Assembly: GCF_003634935.1 (NCBI RefSeq)
Contig: NZ_RBXO01000001.1
Location: 434,001-498,000 of the forward strand
Direction: 5' to 3'
Source: Saccharothrix australiensis
Lineage (GTDB): Bacteria > Actinomycetota > Actinomycetes > Mycobacteriales > Pseudonocardiaceae
DNA length: 64,000 bases
The notes under the pieces were generated by a model that did no database searches, had not been told where the DNA came from, and worked only from the letters and a program-made list of their open reading frames with translations. This document shows, one piece after another, positions 1-8,253 of this stretch. The position numbers were made by a program, and so were the translations under genes. Every line of letters starts with the position of its first letter. Position 1 is the stretch's first letter.

Positions 1-1
1 C

Positions 2-124
2 TGCGTCGAGGTCGCGGTTGTCGGCTCGGCGGTGGGTGTGCGGGATTCCAAGAGCCCCGGTGCGGGTGTGCTGGCGTTCCCGGCCGCGCGGTGGGCTTCC
101 TTCGTGCGGCGCATGGGTTCCTGA
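2..124 (+). CDS. DUF397 protein, C-terminal part (cut by window start)
   Basis: The last 40 codons of a DUF397-family protein run in from the left edge and stop with TGA at 122-124. The reading frame matches, almost residue for residue, the C-termini of the two complete DUF397 genes that follow (motifs NCVEV, VRDSKSP and FPAARWASFV). DUF397 proteins are small actinobacterial proteins that usually sit beside XRE-type regulators. No biochemical function can be read from the sequence. This is the first of three tandem copies. Confidence 0.85.
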   Translation, partial: CVEVAVVGSAVGVRDSKSPGAGVLAFPAARWASFVRRMGS

Positions 125-408
125 TCCGGGGTGTCGGACGCCCGCATGTCCGCACCTCGGTAGACGGGCACTTCACGTCGATCGGGTTGGGGAATCCGGC
201 ATTCGGATGTTCCCGTCGGTGTTCCGGAACTTCCCCGATCCGGCGGATTCCCCGATGAGCTACGCCGAGCACCCGTTCGGAGTCGTCCGGATGGGGGAGA
301 AACACCGGTCATCGAAGCTAGACTGGCGTTCGAGCACTTGGTGGTTCAGGCGTCGCAGTCGAGGAATCGGTTGCTCCGCCGACGCGTCGTAGCCGGGTGG
401 AAGAGGCG

Positions 409-600
409 ATGACTGTGGAGTTCTCGGGCACCATGTGGCGCAAGAGCAGCCGTAGTGGCGGTGGCGGCAACGCCAACTGCGTCGAGGTCGCGGTCGCCGG
501 GTCGGCCGTCGGTGTGCGGGATTCCAAGAGCCCCGGCGCGGGGGTGCTGGCATTTCCTGCCGCGCGGTGGGCGTCCTTCGTACGGTGTCTGGGTTCCTGA
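409..600 (+). CDS. DUF397 domain protein, copy 2
   Basis: This is a complete DUF397 protein of 63 residues. I chose the ATG at 409 because GGAAGAGG lies just upstream (399-406); an in-frame GTG at 397 would overlap that site. The N-terminal WRKSSRS and the central NCVEVAVAGSAVGVRDSKSP are hallmarks of the family. The second half of the gene is nearly identical in DNA to copies 1 and 3, including synonymous positions, which suggests recent duplication or gene conversion. DUF397 genes often pair with helix-turn-helix regulators in Streptomyces and Saccharothrix relatives, but no such regulator is seen here. It may be just outside the window. Confidence 0.85.
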   Translation: MTVEFSGTMWRKSSRSGGGGNANCVEVAVAGSAVGVRDSKSPGAGVLAFPAARWASFVRCLGS

Positions 601-703
601 CCTCCGGTTGCCGGACTTTCGAGTTCAGGTGCACCCATACTCCGGAGCGCGGGGTCGGCGGCTCTGATCGAGCGGGTCTTGCGGGGTGAAAGAGGGGATA
701 GCA

Positions 704-898
704 GTGTCCACAGTAGACCTCGGTGGTGCCGTGTGGCGCAAGAGCAGCCGTAGCGGTGGCGCGAGCAACGCCAACTGCGTCGAGGTCGCGGTCGCCGGGT
801 CGGCCGTCGGTGTGCGGGATTCCAAGAGCCCCGGCGCGGGTGTGCTGGCGTTCCCGGCCGCGCGGTGGGCGTCCTTCGTGCGGCGCATGGCTTCCTGA
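704..898 (+). CDS. DUF397 domain protein, copy 3
   Basis: This is a complete DUF397 protein of 64 residues. The GTG at 704 is preferred because GAAAGAGGGG lies 7-8 bases upstream; the GTG at 686 overlaps that ribosome-binding site. It has the order WRKSSRSGG, NCVEVAV, VRDSKSP, FPAARWASFV and differs from copy 2 mainly at its N-terminus. The three copies are separated by about 285 and 103 bases of non-coding DNA with no clear terminator, so they may be transcribed separately. Function is unknown. Confidence 0.85.
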   Translation: MSTVDLGGAVWRKSSRSGGASNANCVEVAVAGSAVGVRDSKSPGAGVLAFPAARWASFVRRMAS

Positions 899-968
899 CT
901 CGTTGTTCAACTCGCGTACTCCCGATGGGGCTTGGGGCGGGCACCGGCGTCTGACAGCGTGAGGTGCC

Positions 969-1985
969 ATGCGGGCACTTGTCGTCGCGGTGGTGTTGTC
1001 GTTGCTGGTGCCGGAGGTCGCGGACGCGCGTCCCAAGCGCGCGTTCGACCTCCAGGCGCATCGGGGCGGTATCGGGCTGACGGTGGAGAGCACGTTGGCC
1101 GCGTTCGCCAAGGCGCTGGAAGTGGGCGTCACGACGCTCGAACTCGACGTGCAGATCACCAAGGACGGCCGCGAGGTCGTCACCCACGACCGCAAGACCA
1201 ATCCCGCCAAGTGCCTCGACACGGCGCCCGCGTTCCCCGGCGACCCGGCCTTCCCGTACGCGGGCAAGTACGTCAAAGACCTGACCTTCGCGCAGGTGCG
1301 CACCCTGGACTGCGGGTCGCGCCGCTGGTCGCAGTACCCGGACCAGGAGCTGTCGCCGGGCGCGCGGATGCCGACGCTCGCCGAGGTGTTCGCGCTCGCG
1401 CGGAAGTACCGGGCGCACGGCGTGAAGTTCAACATCGAGACCAAGGTCGAGGCCGCCGCGCCGCACGAGACCGCGCCGCGCGAGCAGTTCGTGGAGGTCA
1501 CCGCGCGGGAGGTCCGCCGCTCCGGCTTCCAGCGCGACGTCACGATCCAGTCGTTCGACTGGGGGACGCTCATGCTGTGGCGCGCCAAGGAACCTCGCCT
1601 GCCGCTGGTCGCGTTGACGCAGCCCGAGTTCCTGCGCCCCGGCTCGCCGTGGACGGGCGGGCTGGAGCTGGCGGACTTCGACGGGAGCGTCGTGCGGGCG
1701 GTGCGCAGCTTCGGCGCGTCCGCGTTGTCGCCGGTGCACGGCAACCCGCAGAACGGCAAGGTCGGCGACCCCGGCTACACGCCCTTCACCACCAAGGCGC
1801 TGGTGGACGAGGCGCACGCGCACGGCATCGAGGTCGTGCCGTGGACCGTCAACGACCCGGCCACCATGCACAAGCTCATCGACGACGGGGTGGACGGCAT
1901 CATCACCGACTACCCGGACCGGCTGCGGGAGGTGCTGGCGGAGCGCGGGTTCAAGCTGCCCAAGCGGTACCGCGCGCACCGCTGA
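969..1985 (+). CDS. secreted glycerophosphodiester phosphodiesterase
   Basis: Hydrolyses glycerophosphodiesters (deacylated phospholipids) to glycerol-3-phosphate and an alcohol; this copy is exported. Of its 338 residues, 1-20 form a hydrophobic signal peptide ending in ADA, followed by the TIM-barrel GDPD domain. Family active-site elements are visible: H31-R32 in AHRGG, E40-S41-T42, E58 and D60 in LELDV, and H73-D74. The C-terminal PWTVND and DGIITDYP strands close the barrel. It converges on the P450 gene with a 13-base gap. A second, cytosolic GDPD lies at 3316, so the locus has an outside/inside pair for scavenging phosphodiester head groups. That division of labour is inferred from the signal peptide. 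Confidence 0.9.
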   Translation: MRALVVAVVLSLLVPEVADARPKRAFDLQAHRGGIGLTVESTLAAFAKALEVGVTTLELDVQITKDGREVVTHDRKTNPAKCLDTAPAFPGDPAFPYAGKYVKDLTFAQVRTLDCGSRRWSQYPDQELSPGARMPTLAEVFALARKYRAHGVKFNIETKVEAAAPHETAPREQFVEVTAREVRRSGFQRDVTIQSFDWGTLMLWRAKEPRLPLVALTQPEFLRPGSPWTGGLELADFDGSVVRAVRSFGASALSPVHGNPQNGKVGDPGYTPFTTKALVDEAHAHGIEVVPWTVNDPATMHKLIDDGVDGIITDYPDRLREVLAERGFKLPKRYRAHR

Positions 1986-1998
1986 GAGCGGGCGCGGC

Positions 1999-3228
1999 TC
2001 AGGACGTGAGCGGCAGCTCGCGCAGGCCCCGGATGACGAACTCCGCCCGGCGGCGCGGTTCGGCGGCGAGCCGGGCCGTCGGCAGCTTGCGCGTCAGCGC
2101 CGACAGGGCCGCCTGTACCTCGATGCGCGCCAGCGGCGCGCCCAGGCAGTAGTGGATGCCCATGCCGAAACCCAGGTGGGCGTTCGGCGTGCGGCCCACG
2201 TCGAAGGTGTCCGGCCGGTCGAACACCAGGGGGTCGCGGGCGGCCGAGCCGAGCAGCGCGGCGATCTTGTGCCCCGGTTCGACGGTGTGGCCGGCGATCT
2301 CGACGCGTTCGGTGGCGGTCCGCTCGAAGAGCTGGAGCGGGGAGTCGTAGCGGATCAGTTCCTCGACCGCCGTGGAGAGGAGGGACTGATCCGCTACGAG
2401 GCGTTGCCACTGCTCGGGGTGGGTCAGGAGGGCGTTCACGCCGTTGCCGATGACGTTCACCGTCGCCTCGTGACCGGCCATGAGCAGGAGGACCGCGGTG
2501 GCGACCAGCTCGTCCTCGGTGAGCTTGCCGCCGTCGGTGTCGGTGACGGCCACCAGGTCCGTCACCAGGTCGTCGCCGGGCGACCTGCGCCGCAGCGCCA
2601 CGAGGTCGCGCAGGTAGGCGACGAACTCGGTGGCCGCGCGCTCGGCCGCGTCCTTCTTCTCCGGCGCGAGGTCGTACTCGTACATCTTCACGATGGCGTT
2701 CGACCACGGTTGGAGCAGCGCGCGGTCGGCGGCGGGCACGCCCAGCAGCTCGGCGATGACCTCCACCGGGAGCGGCGCGGCCACGTGGGTCAGCAGGTCG
2801 GCCTGCCCGTGGTCGGCGATGCCGGCGACGAGCCCGTCGACCAGCTCGTCGGCGAGGTCGGAGATCCACGGGCGGAGGCGCTCGACGTGGCCCCGGCCGA
2901 AGGCGGCGGCGACCAGGCGGCGCAGGCGGCCGTGGGTGGGCGGCTCGTTCTCCAACAGGGAGTTGCGGTGCAGGAGGTTGAAGCCGGTGAACCGCTCGAC
3001 GGGCGCGACGTCGGTCCAGACGCGACCCAGCGAGCGGTGCCGCAGCACGGCCGAGGCCGCCGCGTGCGACACGGCCAGGGCGACGCCCATCTCCTCGTGC
3101 CAGTGCACCTCGCCCCCGGCGCGCAGGGCGGCGAAGGTCGGGTAGGGGTCGGCGAGGAAGGCCGGGTCGTGCTGGTCGAAGGGCGCCACGGTGACGGACG
3201 GTAGGTCGTGGGGTGGTGGCAAGTCCAT
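1999..3228 (-). CDS. cytochrome P450
   Basis: A soluble class I bacterial P450 of 409 residues, normal for the CYP105/107-like actinobacterial families. The I-helix oxygen-activation motif AGHEAT is at 251-256, the K-helix E290-x-x-R293 is present, and the haem-binding loop FGMGIHYCLG puts the thiolate cysteine at 361. Substrate is not predictable. It stands alone, with no ferredoxin or reductase gene beside it, and is transcribed divergently from glpQ1 across an 87-base gap. No strong ribosome-binding site precedes the ATG at 3228; upstream is an A/T-rich patch (AATATTTG) that may hold its promoter. Confidence 0.93.
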   Translation of the reverse strand: MDLPPPHDLPSVTVAPFDQHDPAFLADPYPTFAALRAGGEVHWHEEMGVALAVSHAAASAVLRHRSLGRVWTDVAPVERFTGFNLLHRNSLLENEPPTHGRLRRLVAAAFGRGHVERLRPWISDLADELVDGLVAGIADHGQADLLTHVAAPLPVEVIAELLGVPAADRALLQPWSNAIVKMYEYDLAPEKKDAAERAATEFVAYLRDLVALRRRSPGDDLVTDLVAVTDTDGGKLTEDELVATAVLLLMAGHEATVNVIGNGVNALLTHPEQWQRLVADQSLLSTAVEELIRYDSPLQLFERTATERVEIAGHTVEPGHKIAALLGSAARDPLVFDRPDTFDVGRTPNAHLGFGMGIHYCLGAPLARIEVQAALSALTRKLPTARLAAEPRRRAEFVIRGLRELPLTS

Positions 3229-3315
3229 TCGTGTGTGGTTGTTGTTTCAAATATTCAGCGGGCCGTGACCATCGTTGGCCGAGTTGACCCGTTCGGTACT
3301 CCACCAGGAGCATTC

Positions 3316-4029
3316 GTGCTTGTGCCACCGGAACTCGTCGCCCACCGCGGGGCGTCCCACGCGCGACCCGAACACACCCTCGCCGCCTACGAGCTGGCGA
3401 TCGCCGAGGGCGCGGACGGCGTGGAGTGCGACGTCCGGCTCACCAGGGACGGCCACCTGGTGTGCGTCCACGACCGGTCCATCGACCGGACCAGCGGCGG
3501 CAGCGGCGTCGTCAGCGCGCTGACCCTGGCGGAGCTGCGCCGGCACGACTTCGGCAGCTGGCACGGCGGCGAGCCCGCCTCGGTGCTGACGTTCGACGAG
3601 CTGCTGGGGCTGGTCGCGGACAGCGGCGTGCGGCTGTTCGTGGAGACGAAGCACCCCGTCCGGTACGGGGGCGCGGTGGAGCGGCGGGTGGCCGCGGCGC
3701 TGGCGGCGCACCCGGTGGACGCGGTGATGATGTCGTTCTCGGCGGCGGCGGTCCGCCGGTTCAAGGCGCTGGCCCCGGCGACGCCCACCGTGCTGCTGTT
3801 CGGCCGGGCCTGGCCGGAGCGGCTGCCCCCGTTCGCGGACTTCGCGGGTCCGGGCGTGCACCTGCTGCGCAAGCACCCGGCGCGCGGGGCGGGCACCTAC
3901 TGCTGGACGGTGGACGAGGCCGACGACATCGCGTTGTGCGTCGAACGGGGTGTCCGGTTCCTCGCGACGAACAACCCGGCGCAGACGCGCGGAGTGCTAG
4001 CGGATAGCTTGACGCCCGACCAGCTCTGA
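3316..4029 (+). CDS. glpQ1: cytosolic glycerophosphodiester phosphodiesterase (GlpQ1-like)
   Basis: A 237-residue GDPD without signal peptide. The GTG at 3316 follows CAGGAG by 5 bases. The open frame runs back to 3208, but that part overlaps the P450 start and has no ribosome-binding site. Catalytic positions H10-R11, E19-H20-T21, E37, D39 and H52-D53 are in place. The stretches around AHRGASHARPEHTLAAY and ECDVRLTRDGHLVCVHDR match my memory of M. tuberculosis GlpQ1 (Rv3842c) very closely. In that genome glpQ1 is also next to ferritin bfrB, as here (2-3 kb away). Likely role: phospholipid turnover yielding glycerol-3-phosphate. Confidence 0.9.
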   Translation: MLVPPELVAHRGASHARPEHTLAAYELAIAEGADGVECDVRLTRDGHLVCVHDRSIDRTSGGSGVVSALTLAELRRHDFGSWHGGEPASVLTFDELLGLVADSGVRLFVETKHPVRYGGAVERRVAAALAAHPVDAVMMSFSAAAVRRFKALAPATPTVLLFGRAWPERLPPFADFAGPGVHLLRKHPARGAGTYCWTVDEADDIALCVERGVRFLATNNPAQTRGVLADSLTPDQL

Positions 4030-4045
4030 CCCCAAGGAGGCGGCG

Positions 4046-4990
4046 GTGGCGAAGCGGACGGCCGTGAAGAGCAAGCCCGCCGACGGCGGCAACCCGCGTC
4101 GGCCGTGCCCGTGCGGTTCCGGCAAGCGCTACAAGGCGTGCCACGGCGCGGCGGGTGGCGCGGCGGACGTCATCGTGGCCCGCCCGTTCCAGGGGCTCGC
4201 GGCCGAGACCGAGTTGATCGCGCTGCGCGAGTTCGTGCCGTCCGCGACGGTGCGGCTGCCGCTGGCGGACGCGCCGCGCGAGGTGGTGCTGGCGTCGGTG
4301 CTGCCGATGGCCGCCGCCGCGCTGGTCCGGGCCGACGGCACCGCGTTCGTCGGGCTCCAGGTGCAGACCCGGTCGGGTGACCTGAGCCGCGACCTGGCGC
4401 GGGCCGTGCGGTGGGCGCTGACGGCCCCGACCGGCGAGGCGCTGCCGGTGGTCGGCCCGGACGACGGCAGCGAGCCCGGCCGCCTCCAGGACCTGCTCGA
4501 CGTGGACGCGACCGTGGAGCCCGAGCTGCACGCGGACTTCGCGTGGTGGCTGCCGCCGGACCAGGAGCCCGCGGGCGAGGTGGCGCTGTCGCTGGAGCGT
4601 GCCAACGCGGCGATCCTGCCCACCGAGCGCGTGGACGCGCCCGGCGTGCGGGCCGCGTACTGGGTGGACGCCGGTGACAAGGCGCACCTGCGGTGGGTCC
4701 GGCCGGAGCCGGAGGAGGCGCTGCTGGCGGCGCTCGCGCGACTGTCCGTGCGCGGTGAGCTGGACCTGGGCGAGGGCTCGCGGTACGCGGGGTCGTTCCG
4801 GGCGCACGGGCTGCTGGTGCCGGTGTGGGACCTCGACCGGGAACTGCACTCCAGCGAGTGGGCCGGTCCGGCCGAGGCGCTGGGGAAGCGTTTGCGGGAT
4901 GCGCTGACCAGCCTGGACGCCGAGCCGTTGACCGAGGCCGAGCGGCGTGCTCGGGACGGGCTGCGGGGGCGGCAGATCACCCTGCGCTGA
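4046..4990 (+). CDS. SEC-C zinc-motif protein (DUF5926 family)
   Basis: A 314-residue protein starting at a GTG preceded by AAGGAGGCGG. The N-terminus carries a SEC-C zinc-binding motif, CPCGSGKRYKACH (C21, C23, C32, H33), the same ligand arrangement found at the C-terminus of SecA. The remainder matches the actinobacterial DUF5926 family, which has no known function. It follows glpQ1 by 16 bases and is probably cotranscribed. The zinc motif suggests binding to protein or the ribosome/translocon, but this is inference only. Confidence 0.8.
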   Translation: MAKRTAVKSKPADGGNPRRPCPCGSGKRYKACHGAAGGAADVIVARPFQGLAAETELIALREFVPSATVRLPLADAPREVVLASVLPMAAAALVRADGTAFVGLQVQTRSGDLSRDLARAVRWALTAPTGEALPVVGPDDGSEPGRLQDLLDVDATVEPELHADFAWWLPPDQEPAGEVALSLERANAAILPTERVDAPGVRAAYWVDAGDKAHLRWVRPEPEEALLAALARLSVRGELDLGEGSRYAGSFRAHGLLVPVWDLDRELHSSEWAGPAEALGKRLRDALTSLDAEPLTEAERRARDGLRGRQITLR

Positions 4991-4992
4991 GT

Positions 4993-5038
4993 TGTCCACA
5001 GTTGTCCCCAGGGCTGTCCACAGGTGCCTGTGGACAAC
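4993..5038 (+). promoter_or_regulatory. cluster of four DnaA-box-like sites
   Basis: Four 9-mers matching or nearly matching the actinobacterial DnaA box TTGTCCACA fall within 46 bases: 4993-5001 (exact), 5003-5011 (one mismatch, TTGTCCCCA), 5015-5023 (one mismatch, CTGTCCACA) and 5030-5038 (exact, on the minus strand). Starts are 10-15 bases apart, about one helical turn. The cluster sits between the SEC-C gene and the DUF952 gene. There is no dnaA or dnaN nearby, so this is not oriC itself; it could titrate DnaA or regulate the DUF952 gene. Confidence 0.55.
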
Positions 5039-5061
5039 TCGACGGCCACTAGGGAGCGAAG

Positions 5062-5388
5062 ATGCTGCTCCGGATCGCGTCCAGGGCGGAGTGGGCCGGC
5101 GCGAGGGAGTCGGGCGCGATCCCGCTCGACCCGGACGGGTTCGTGCACTGCTCGGACCCCGGCACCGTGCACCTGGCGGCGAACCTCCGGTTCCGGGGTC
5201 GGCACGACCTGGTCGTGCTGATCATCGACCCGGAGGGGCTGCCCGTGCTGTGGGAGCCGGGCGACGGCGACGAGGCCGGGCCGTGGTTCCCGCACGTCTA
5301 CGGGCCCATCCCGGCGGACGCGGTGGTCGGCGTGCAGGAGTTCACGCCCGACGCCGACGGGGTGTTCCGGCCGTTGCCCGTCCTGTGA
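5062..5388 (+). CDS. DUF952 domain protein
   Basis: A 108-residue protein whose whole length fits the DUF952 family: the GFVHCS motif near residue 30, a VHLAANLRF helix, and FPHVYGPIP near the C-terminus. Members are small, probably soluble proteins related to the ADP-ribosyltransferase-like fold; no reaction has been established for this one. The ATG at 5062 follows GGGAGCGAAG. Its upstream region holds the DnaA-box-like cluster. Confidence 0.8.
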   Translation: MLLRIASRAEWAGARESGAIPLDPDGFVHCSDPGTVHLAANLRFRGRHDLVVLIIDPEGLPVLWEPGDGDEAGPWFPHVYGPIPADAVVGVQEFTPDADGVFRPLPVL

Positions 5389-5453
5389 CCTCCGCCTGAG
5401 GGGAGGCGGGCGGTGGGCCGCGCGCCACCGCGTCCGACGCGGCGAAGACCGCC

Positions 5454-5724
5454 GTGGCGACGGTGGTGGTGGGCGACGTGCCGGAACTGCGCCCGGAGGG
5501 ATGTGCCCGGAAAGATATGCCCGGAGGGATGCGCCCGGAGGGGATCGGGCGGGTGCGGCTGGGTGTGGCGCTGGACGAGCCGCGGGCCACCGGCGAGATC
5601 GGGGACGCCTTGGACATGCCCACGGCGTCGGCCGGAAATGACCTGCGGTGCGAGTTCTACTTCCAGGAAGCCGGTGACACGCTGACCGGGATCGGCGTCA
5701 GCCGACCCGCGCGGCCGCGCGGTG
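5454..5724 (+). other. doubtful ORF / gene remnant between DUF952 and ferritin genes
   Basis: The stretch 5389-5796 has no convincing gene. One plus-strand frame reads as protein-like from the GTG at 5454 (TVVVGDVPELRPEG, then LRCEFYFQEAGDTLTGIGV) and stays open into the 3' end of the ferritin gene on the other strand, which a real gene would not be expected to do. It contains a 14-base tandem repeat, whose unit is not a multiple of three and so shifts frame. I recognise no family. It may be a decayed gene, or non-coding DNA that happens to be open because of high GC. Confidence 0.2.
5491..5543 (+). repeat. 14-base tandem repeat, 3.8 copies
   Basis: Consecutive units GCCCGGAGGGATGT, GCCCGGAAAGATAT, GCCCGGAGGGATGC and a partial GCCCGGAGGGG. 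Each unit resembles a ribosome-binding site followed by ATG. Because the unit is 14 bases, copy-number change would shift any reading frame across it. Confidence 0.8.
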
Positions 5725-5796
5725 CGACGGCCGCCCGGAAAGCGCGCCGGGCGGCCGCGTGGAACGGTCCGCCCGGCGTGCGGCGGTTTCCGGTGA

Positions 5797-6354
5797 TCAG
5801 AGCGCACCGCCCGCGGCGTGGGGCGCGAAGTCGTCGCCCGAATCGCCCAGCGACTCGCGGGCCAGGTAGTCCTCCACGTGGAAGAGATTGCCCTCCGCGC
5901 GGTCGATCACCCCGAGCAGGGTGATCATGGACGCCTCTTCCTCCACCTGTTCCTTGAGGAACCACTGGAGGAACTGCTCGCCGAGGAAATCGCCCTCCTC
6001 GCGCGCCGTGCGGGCCAGGACGACGAACTGCTCGGTGACCCTCCGCTCCTGCTGGAGGGCCAGTTCGACCGGCTCGCGGGCGTTGGCGAAGTCGTTGCGC
6101 ACCGACTCGACGCCCGGAATGCCGACCGGCAGGTTGCGGTCGAGGAAGTACTGCACGATCATCATGCCGTGGTTGCGCTCCTCCAGCGACTGCCGGTAGA
6201 AGTGCGCCGCCAGCCGCTGCAGGTCCCGGTCGTCGAACCACACCGCGATGGCCAGGTACTGCTGGGACGCGGCGAGTTCGTGGCCGATCTGCGCGCGGAG
6301 CAGGTCGACGAATTTGGACGTGCGGGTTGGAATGTTCTTCACGTTGTCGGCCAT
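5797..6354 (-). CDS. bfrB: ferritin (BfrB-like)
   Basis: A 185-residue four-helix ferritin that oxidises Fe2+ and stores the iron in a 24-mer shell. Ferroxidase-centre residues are visible: E26, E59 and H62 in EERNH, E103 in QQER, and Q136 in LKEQVEEE. The sequence matches M. tuberculosis BfrB (Rv3841) along its length, including GIPGVESVRN, EGDFLGEQF and the C-terminal PHAAGG. The ATG at 6354 gives the family's usual length; an upstream ATG at 6390 would add 12 residues and abut the iron boxes. An inverted repeat (CGCCGAG...CTCGGCG) with a GGTTAACC core lies just before the start. In mycobacteria bfrB is activated by IdeR with iron, and tandem iron boxes are present here too. Confidence 0.93.
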   Translation of the reverse strand: MADNVKNIPTRTSKFVDLLRAQIGHELAASQQYLAIAVWFDDRDLQRLAAHFYRQSLEERNHGMMIVQYFLDRNLPVGIPGVESVRNDFANAREPVELALQQERRVTEQFVVLARTAREEGDFLGEQFLQWFLKEQVEEEASMITLLGVIDRAEGNLFHVEDYLARESLGDSGDDFAPHAAGGAL

Positions 6355-6391
6355 GTCGCCGAGGTTAACCCACTCGGCGAATAATTTCATC

Positions 6392-6430
6392 GCAGGTGAG
6401 GCTAATATTGGTTTGGTTCGCCTAAGCTTT
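6392..6430 (-). promoter_or_regulatory. tandem iron boxes (IdeR/DtxR-type) upstream of ferritin
   Basis: Two adjacent 19-base sites, 6392-6410 (GCAGGTGAGGCTAATATTG) and 6412-6430 (TTTGGTTCGCCTAAGCTTT), match the mycobacterial IdeR consensus TTAGGTTAGGCTAACCTAA at 12 and 13 positions by my count. They lie 38-76 bases upstream of the ferritin ATG. A 10-base inverted repeat (GCAGGTGAGG at 6392, CCTCACCTGC at 6441) flanks the pair. In M. tuberculosis two tandem IdeR boxes activate bfrB; the same arrangement is inferred here. Confidence 0.65.
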
Positions 6431-6449
6431 CTTCGGTAATCCTCACCTG

Positions 6450-7697
6450 CTATTTCAACGCGGCGCGGTCGATCGGGCACGACAGGCAACGCGGCCCTCC
6501 GCGACCGGAGCCCAGCTCCGATCCGCTGATCCGCAGGACCTCGACGCCGGCGTCCTCCAGCCGCGCGTTGGTCTCCACGTTGCGCTCGTAGGCGACCACC
6601 AGGCCGGGCCCGAGGGCGAGGGTGTTGTTGCCGTCGTCCCACTGCTCGCGCTCGGCGGTCACCGGGTCCAGCCCGGTGTCGATGACCCGGAGCCGGTCGA
6701 TGCCCATCGCGTCCGCCGCCGCCTCCAGGAACGGGGCGCGGTCCTCCACCACCACGCCGCCGTCGCCGTCGGGGCGCACCGGGTAGGCGAAGAGGTTGTC
6801 GCGCACCGCCGGGTACATCACCACCGCGTCGCGGTCGACCATCGTGCACACCGTGTCCAGGTGCATGGTGGCGCGCTCCTGGGTGATCGGCACCGCGAGG
6901 ACCGTGTGCGCCAGGCCGTCGCTGAGCGCCGAGCGGGCGAACGACTCCGCGCCCGCAGGCGTGGTGCGCTCGCCGACGCCGATCGCGAGCACGCCGGGCG
7001 CCAGCAGCAGGACGTCGCCGCCCTCCACGGGCGCGGAGTGCGCGCCGTAGGCGCGACCGGTCCGCCGGAACCTCGGGTGGTAGGCGTAGATGAGGTCGGT
7101 GAGCGCCGTCTCCCGGTCGCGGGCGGGCAGCGCGAGCGACGTGATGGCCACCCGGTCGCCCACCCAGACCGACGAGTCGCGGGTGAACAGCAGGTTCGGC
7201 AGCGGGTCGACGGCGAAGTCGTTCGGGTGGTGCATCTTGCGCACCAGGGACGCGCCCTCGGCGGCGGGCAGCTCCTCGAACGTCATGCCGGTCATCAGGG
7301 CCGTGGCGAGCTGCTCCGGCCCGATGGTCGACAGGTGCGAGCGCAGCGCGTCGGCCAGGTCGATGCCGAGGCGGCGCTCGTTGACGGCGCTGTGGATGCC
7401 GGCGATCCGGGCGCGGTCGTCGTGCAGCGCGGCCACCAGCAGGTCGGACAGGAGCAGGACCTCCGTGCCCCGGCCGCGGAGCACCTCGGCGAACGCGTCG
7501 TGCTCCTCCTGCGCGCGGTCCACCCACGGCACGCCGTCGAACAGGAGCTGGTCGTTGTTGCGCGGGGTCAGGCGCTTCAACTCCGCGCCCGGCCGGTGCA
7601 ACAGCACCGTGCGCAGGGGGCCGACCTCGCTGTCCACGCGGGGCGCCGGGTCCGGCGCGGCGTCCGGGGACTCCGTTCGGGCGATGTGCGCAGTCAC
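6450..7697 (-). CDS. arcA: arginine deiminase
   Basis: Converts L-arginine to citrulline and ammonia, the first step of the ADI pathway. The product is 415 residues if translation starts at the GTG at 7697, which places [15 protein letters not shown] at the N-terminus as in mycobacterial ArcA; the open frame extends 31 codons further upstream without a ribosome-binding site. Family motifs seen: [30 protein letters not shown] with the catalytic histidine, WDDGNN, and GGPRC with the nucleophile C404. No arcB or arcC is adjacent, so it may serve nitrogen release or pH defence rather than ATP generation. It is followed 96 bases later by ferritin on the same strand, but the iron boxes in the gap argue for a separate ferritin promoter. 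Confidence 0.92.
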   Translation of the reverse strand: MTAHIARTESPDAAPDPAPRVDSEVGPLRTVLLHRPGAELKRLTPRNNDQLLFDGVPWVDRAQEEHDAFAEVLRGRGTEVLLLSDLLVAALHDDRARIAGIHSAVNERRLGIDLADALRSHLSTIGPEQLATALMTGMTFEELPAAEGASLVRKMHHPNDFAVDPLPNLLFTRDSSVWVGDRVAITSLALPARDRETALTDLIYAYHPRFRRTGRAYGAHSAPVEGGDVLLLAPGVLAIGVGERTTPAGAESFARSALSDGLAHTVLAVPITQERATMHLDTVCTMVDRDAVVMYPAVRDNLFAYPVRPDGDGGVVVEDRAPFLEAAADAMGIDRLRVIDTGLDPVTAEREQWDDGNNTLALGPGLVVAYERNVETNARLEDAGVEVLRISGSELGSGRGGPRCLSCPIDRAALK

Positions 7698-7892
7698 GTC
7701 AGCGAGGGTAACCCGACGACGGAGGAACTCGCAGCTCAGAGCGGGGTGAATCAGTGGAGTTCGATCGTATGAAGGGCCTAATGCGGTCAATCGTTAAACG
7801 CGAAGGGGTCAACGGGTGGGAAACGTTGCGTGGTGAGGTGGACCCCCTTGCCGGCGCTGGGATGATCGAAGCTCAACCGGGGAGGGTTCTTG

Positions 7893-8252
7893 GTGCACTT
7901 GACGGTCGACGCGCCGGGTGGCGCCGCCGCCGCGACGGACATGCTGATCGGGGAACTGGTGCGAGGGGCGCGGGTGGACGCCCGGCGCGCACCGGCGACC
8001 CTGCCGGACGGCGCGAAGAGCGGCACGGGCCTGGCGGTGTCCGAGCTCCTGCTCAACGGCGCGGTGCCCGCCGCCGTCGCCGCGGCCGTGGCGTCGATCG
8101 TCACGGCCTTCGTGCAGCGCGGCAGCGCGCGCAAGGTGGTGATCAGGTCGGGCGAGGAGTCCATCACCGTGCAGGGCGCGGACGCCCGGACGCAGCGCGC
8201 GCTGGTGGAGGACTGGCTGAAGAAGCACGGCTCGCCCGCCGACGAGGGCTGA
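7893..8252 (+). CDS. effector-associated constant component 1 (EACC1)-like protein
   Basis: A 119-residue protein starting at the GTG 6 bases after GGGGAGG. Residues 18-50 are polar, 53-75 are a hydrophobic Ala/Val-rich helix that could span or touch the membrane, then come KVVIRSGEESITVQGAD and a C-terminal helix ending VEDWLKKHG. This layout, and its position directly before an effector gene, fit EACC1, a family named by the Aravind group as the invariant partner of variable effectors in actinobacterial conflict systems. The stop is one base before the start of the caspase-chaperonin gene, so the two are cotranslated. Likely role: tether or regulator of the effector (inference). Confidence 0.72.
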   Translation: MHLTVDAPGGAAAATDMLIGELVRGARVDARRAPATLPDGAKSGTGLAVSELLLNGAVPAAVAAAVASIVTAFVQRGSARKVVIRSGEESITVQGADARTQRALVEDWLKKHGSPADEG

Positions 8253-8253
8253 G

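Noticed and set aside
3208-3315. Longer N-terminus for glpQ1
   Set aside because: It overlaps the divergent P450 start and lacks a ribosome-binding site. GTG 3316 has CAGGAG at the right distance and gives the family's start.
4993-5038. oriC
   Set aside because: Only four DnaA-like sites, no dnaA, dnaN, rpmH or gyrB nearby, and no long AT-rich stretch. Called a DnaA-box cluster instead.
5298-5807. Minus-strand ORF between the DUF952 and ferritin genes
   Set aside because: It is antisense to the end of the DUF952 gene, has Pro/Arg/His-rich composition and no ribosome-binding site or family.
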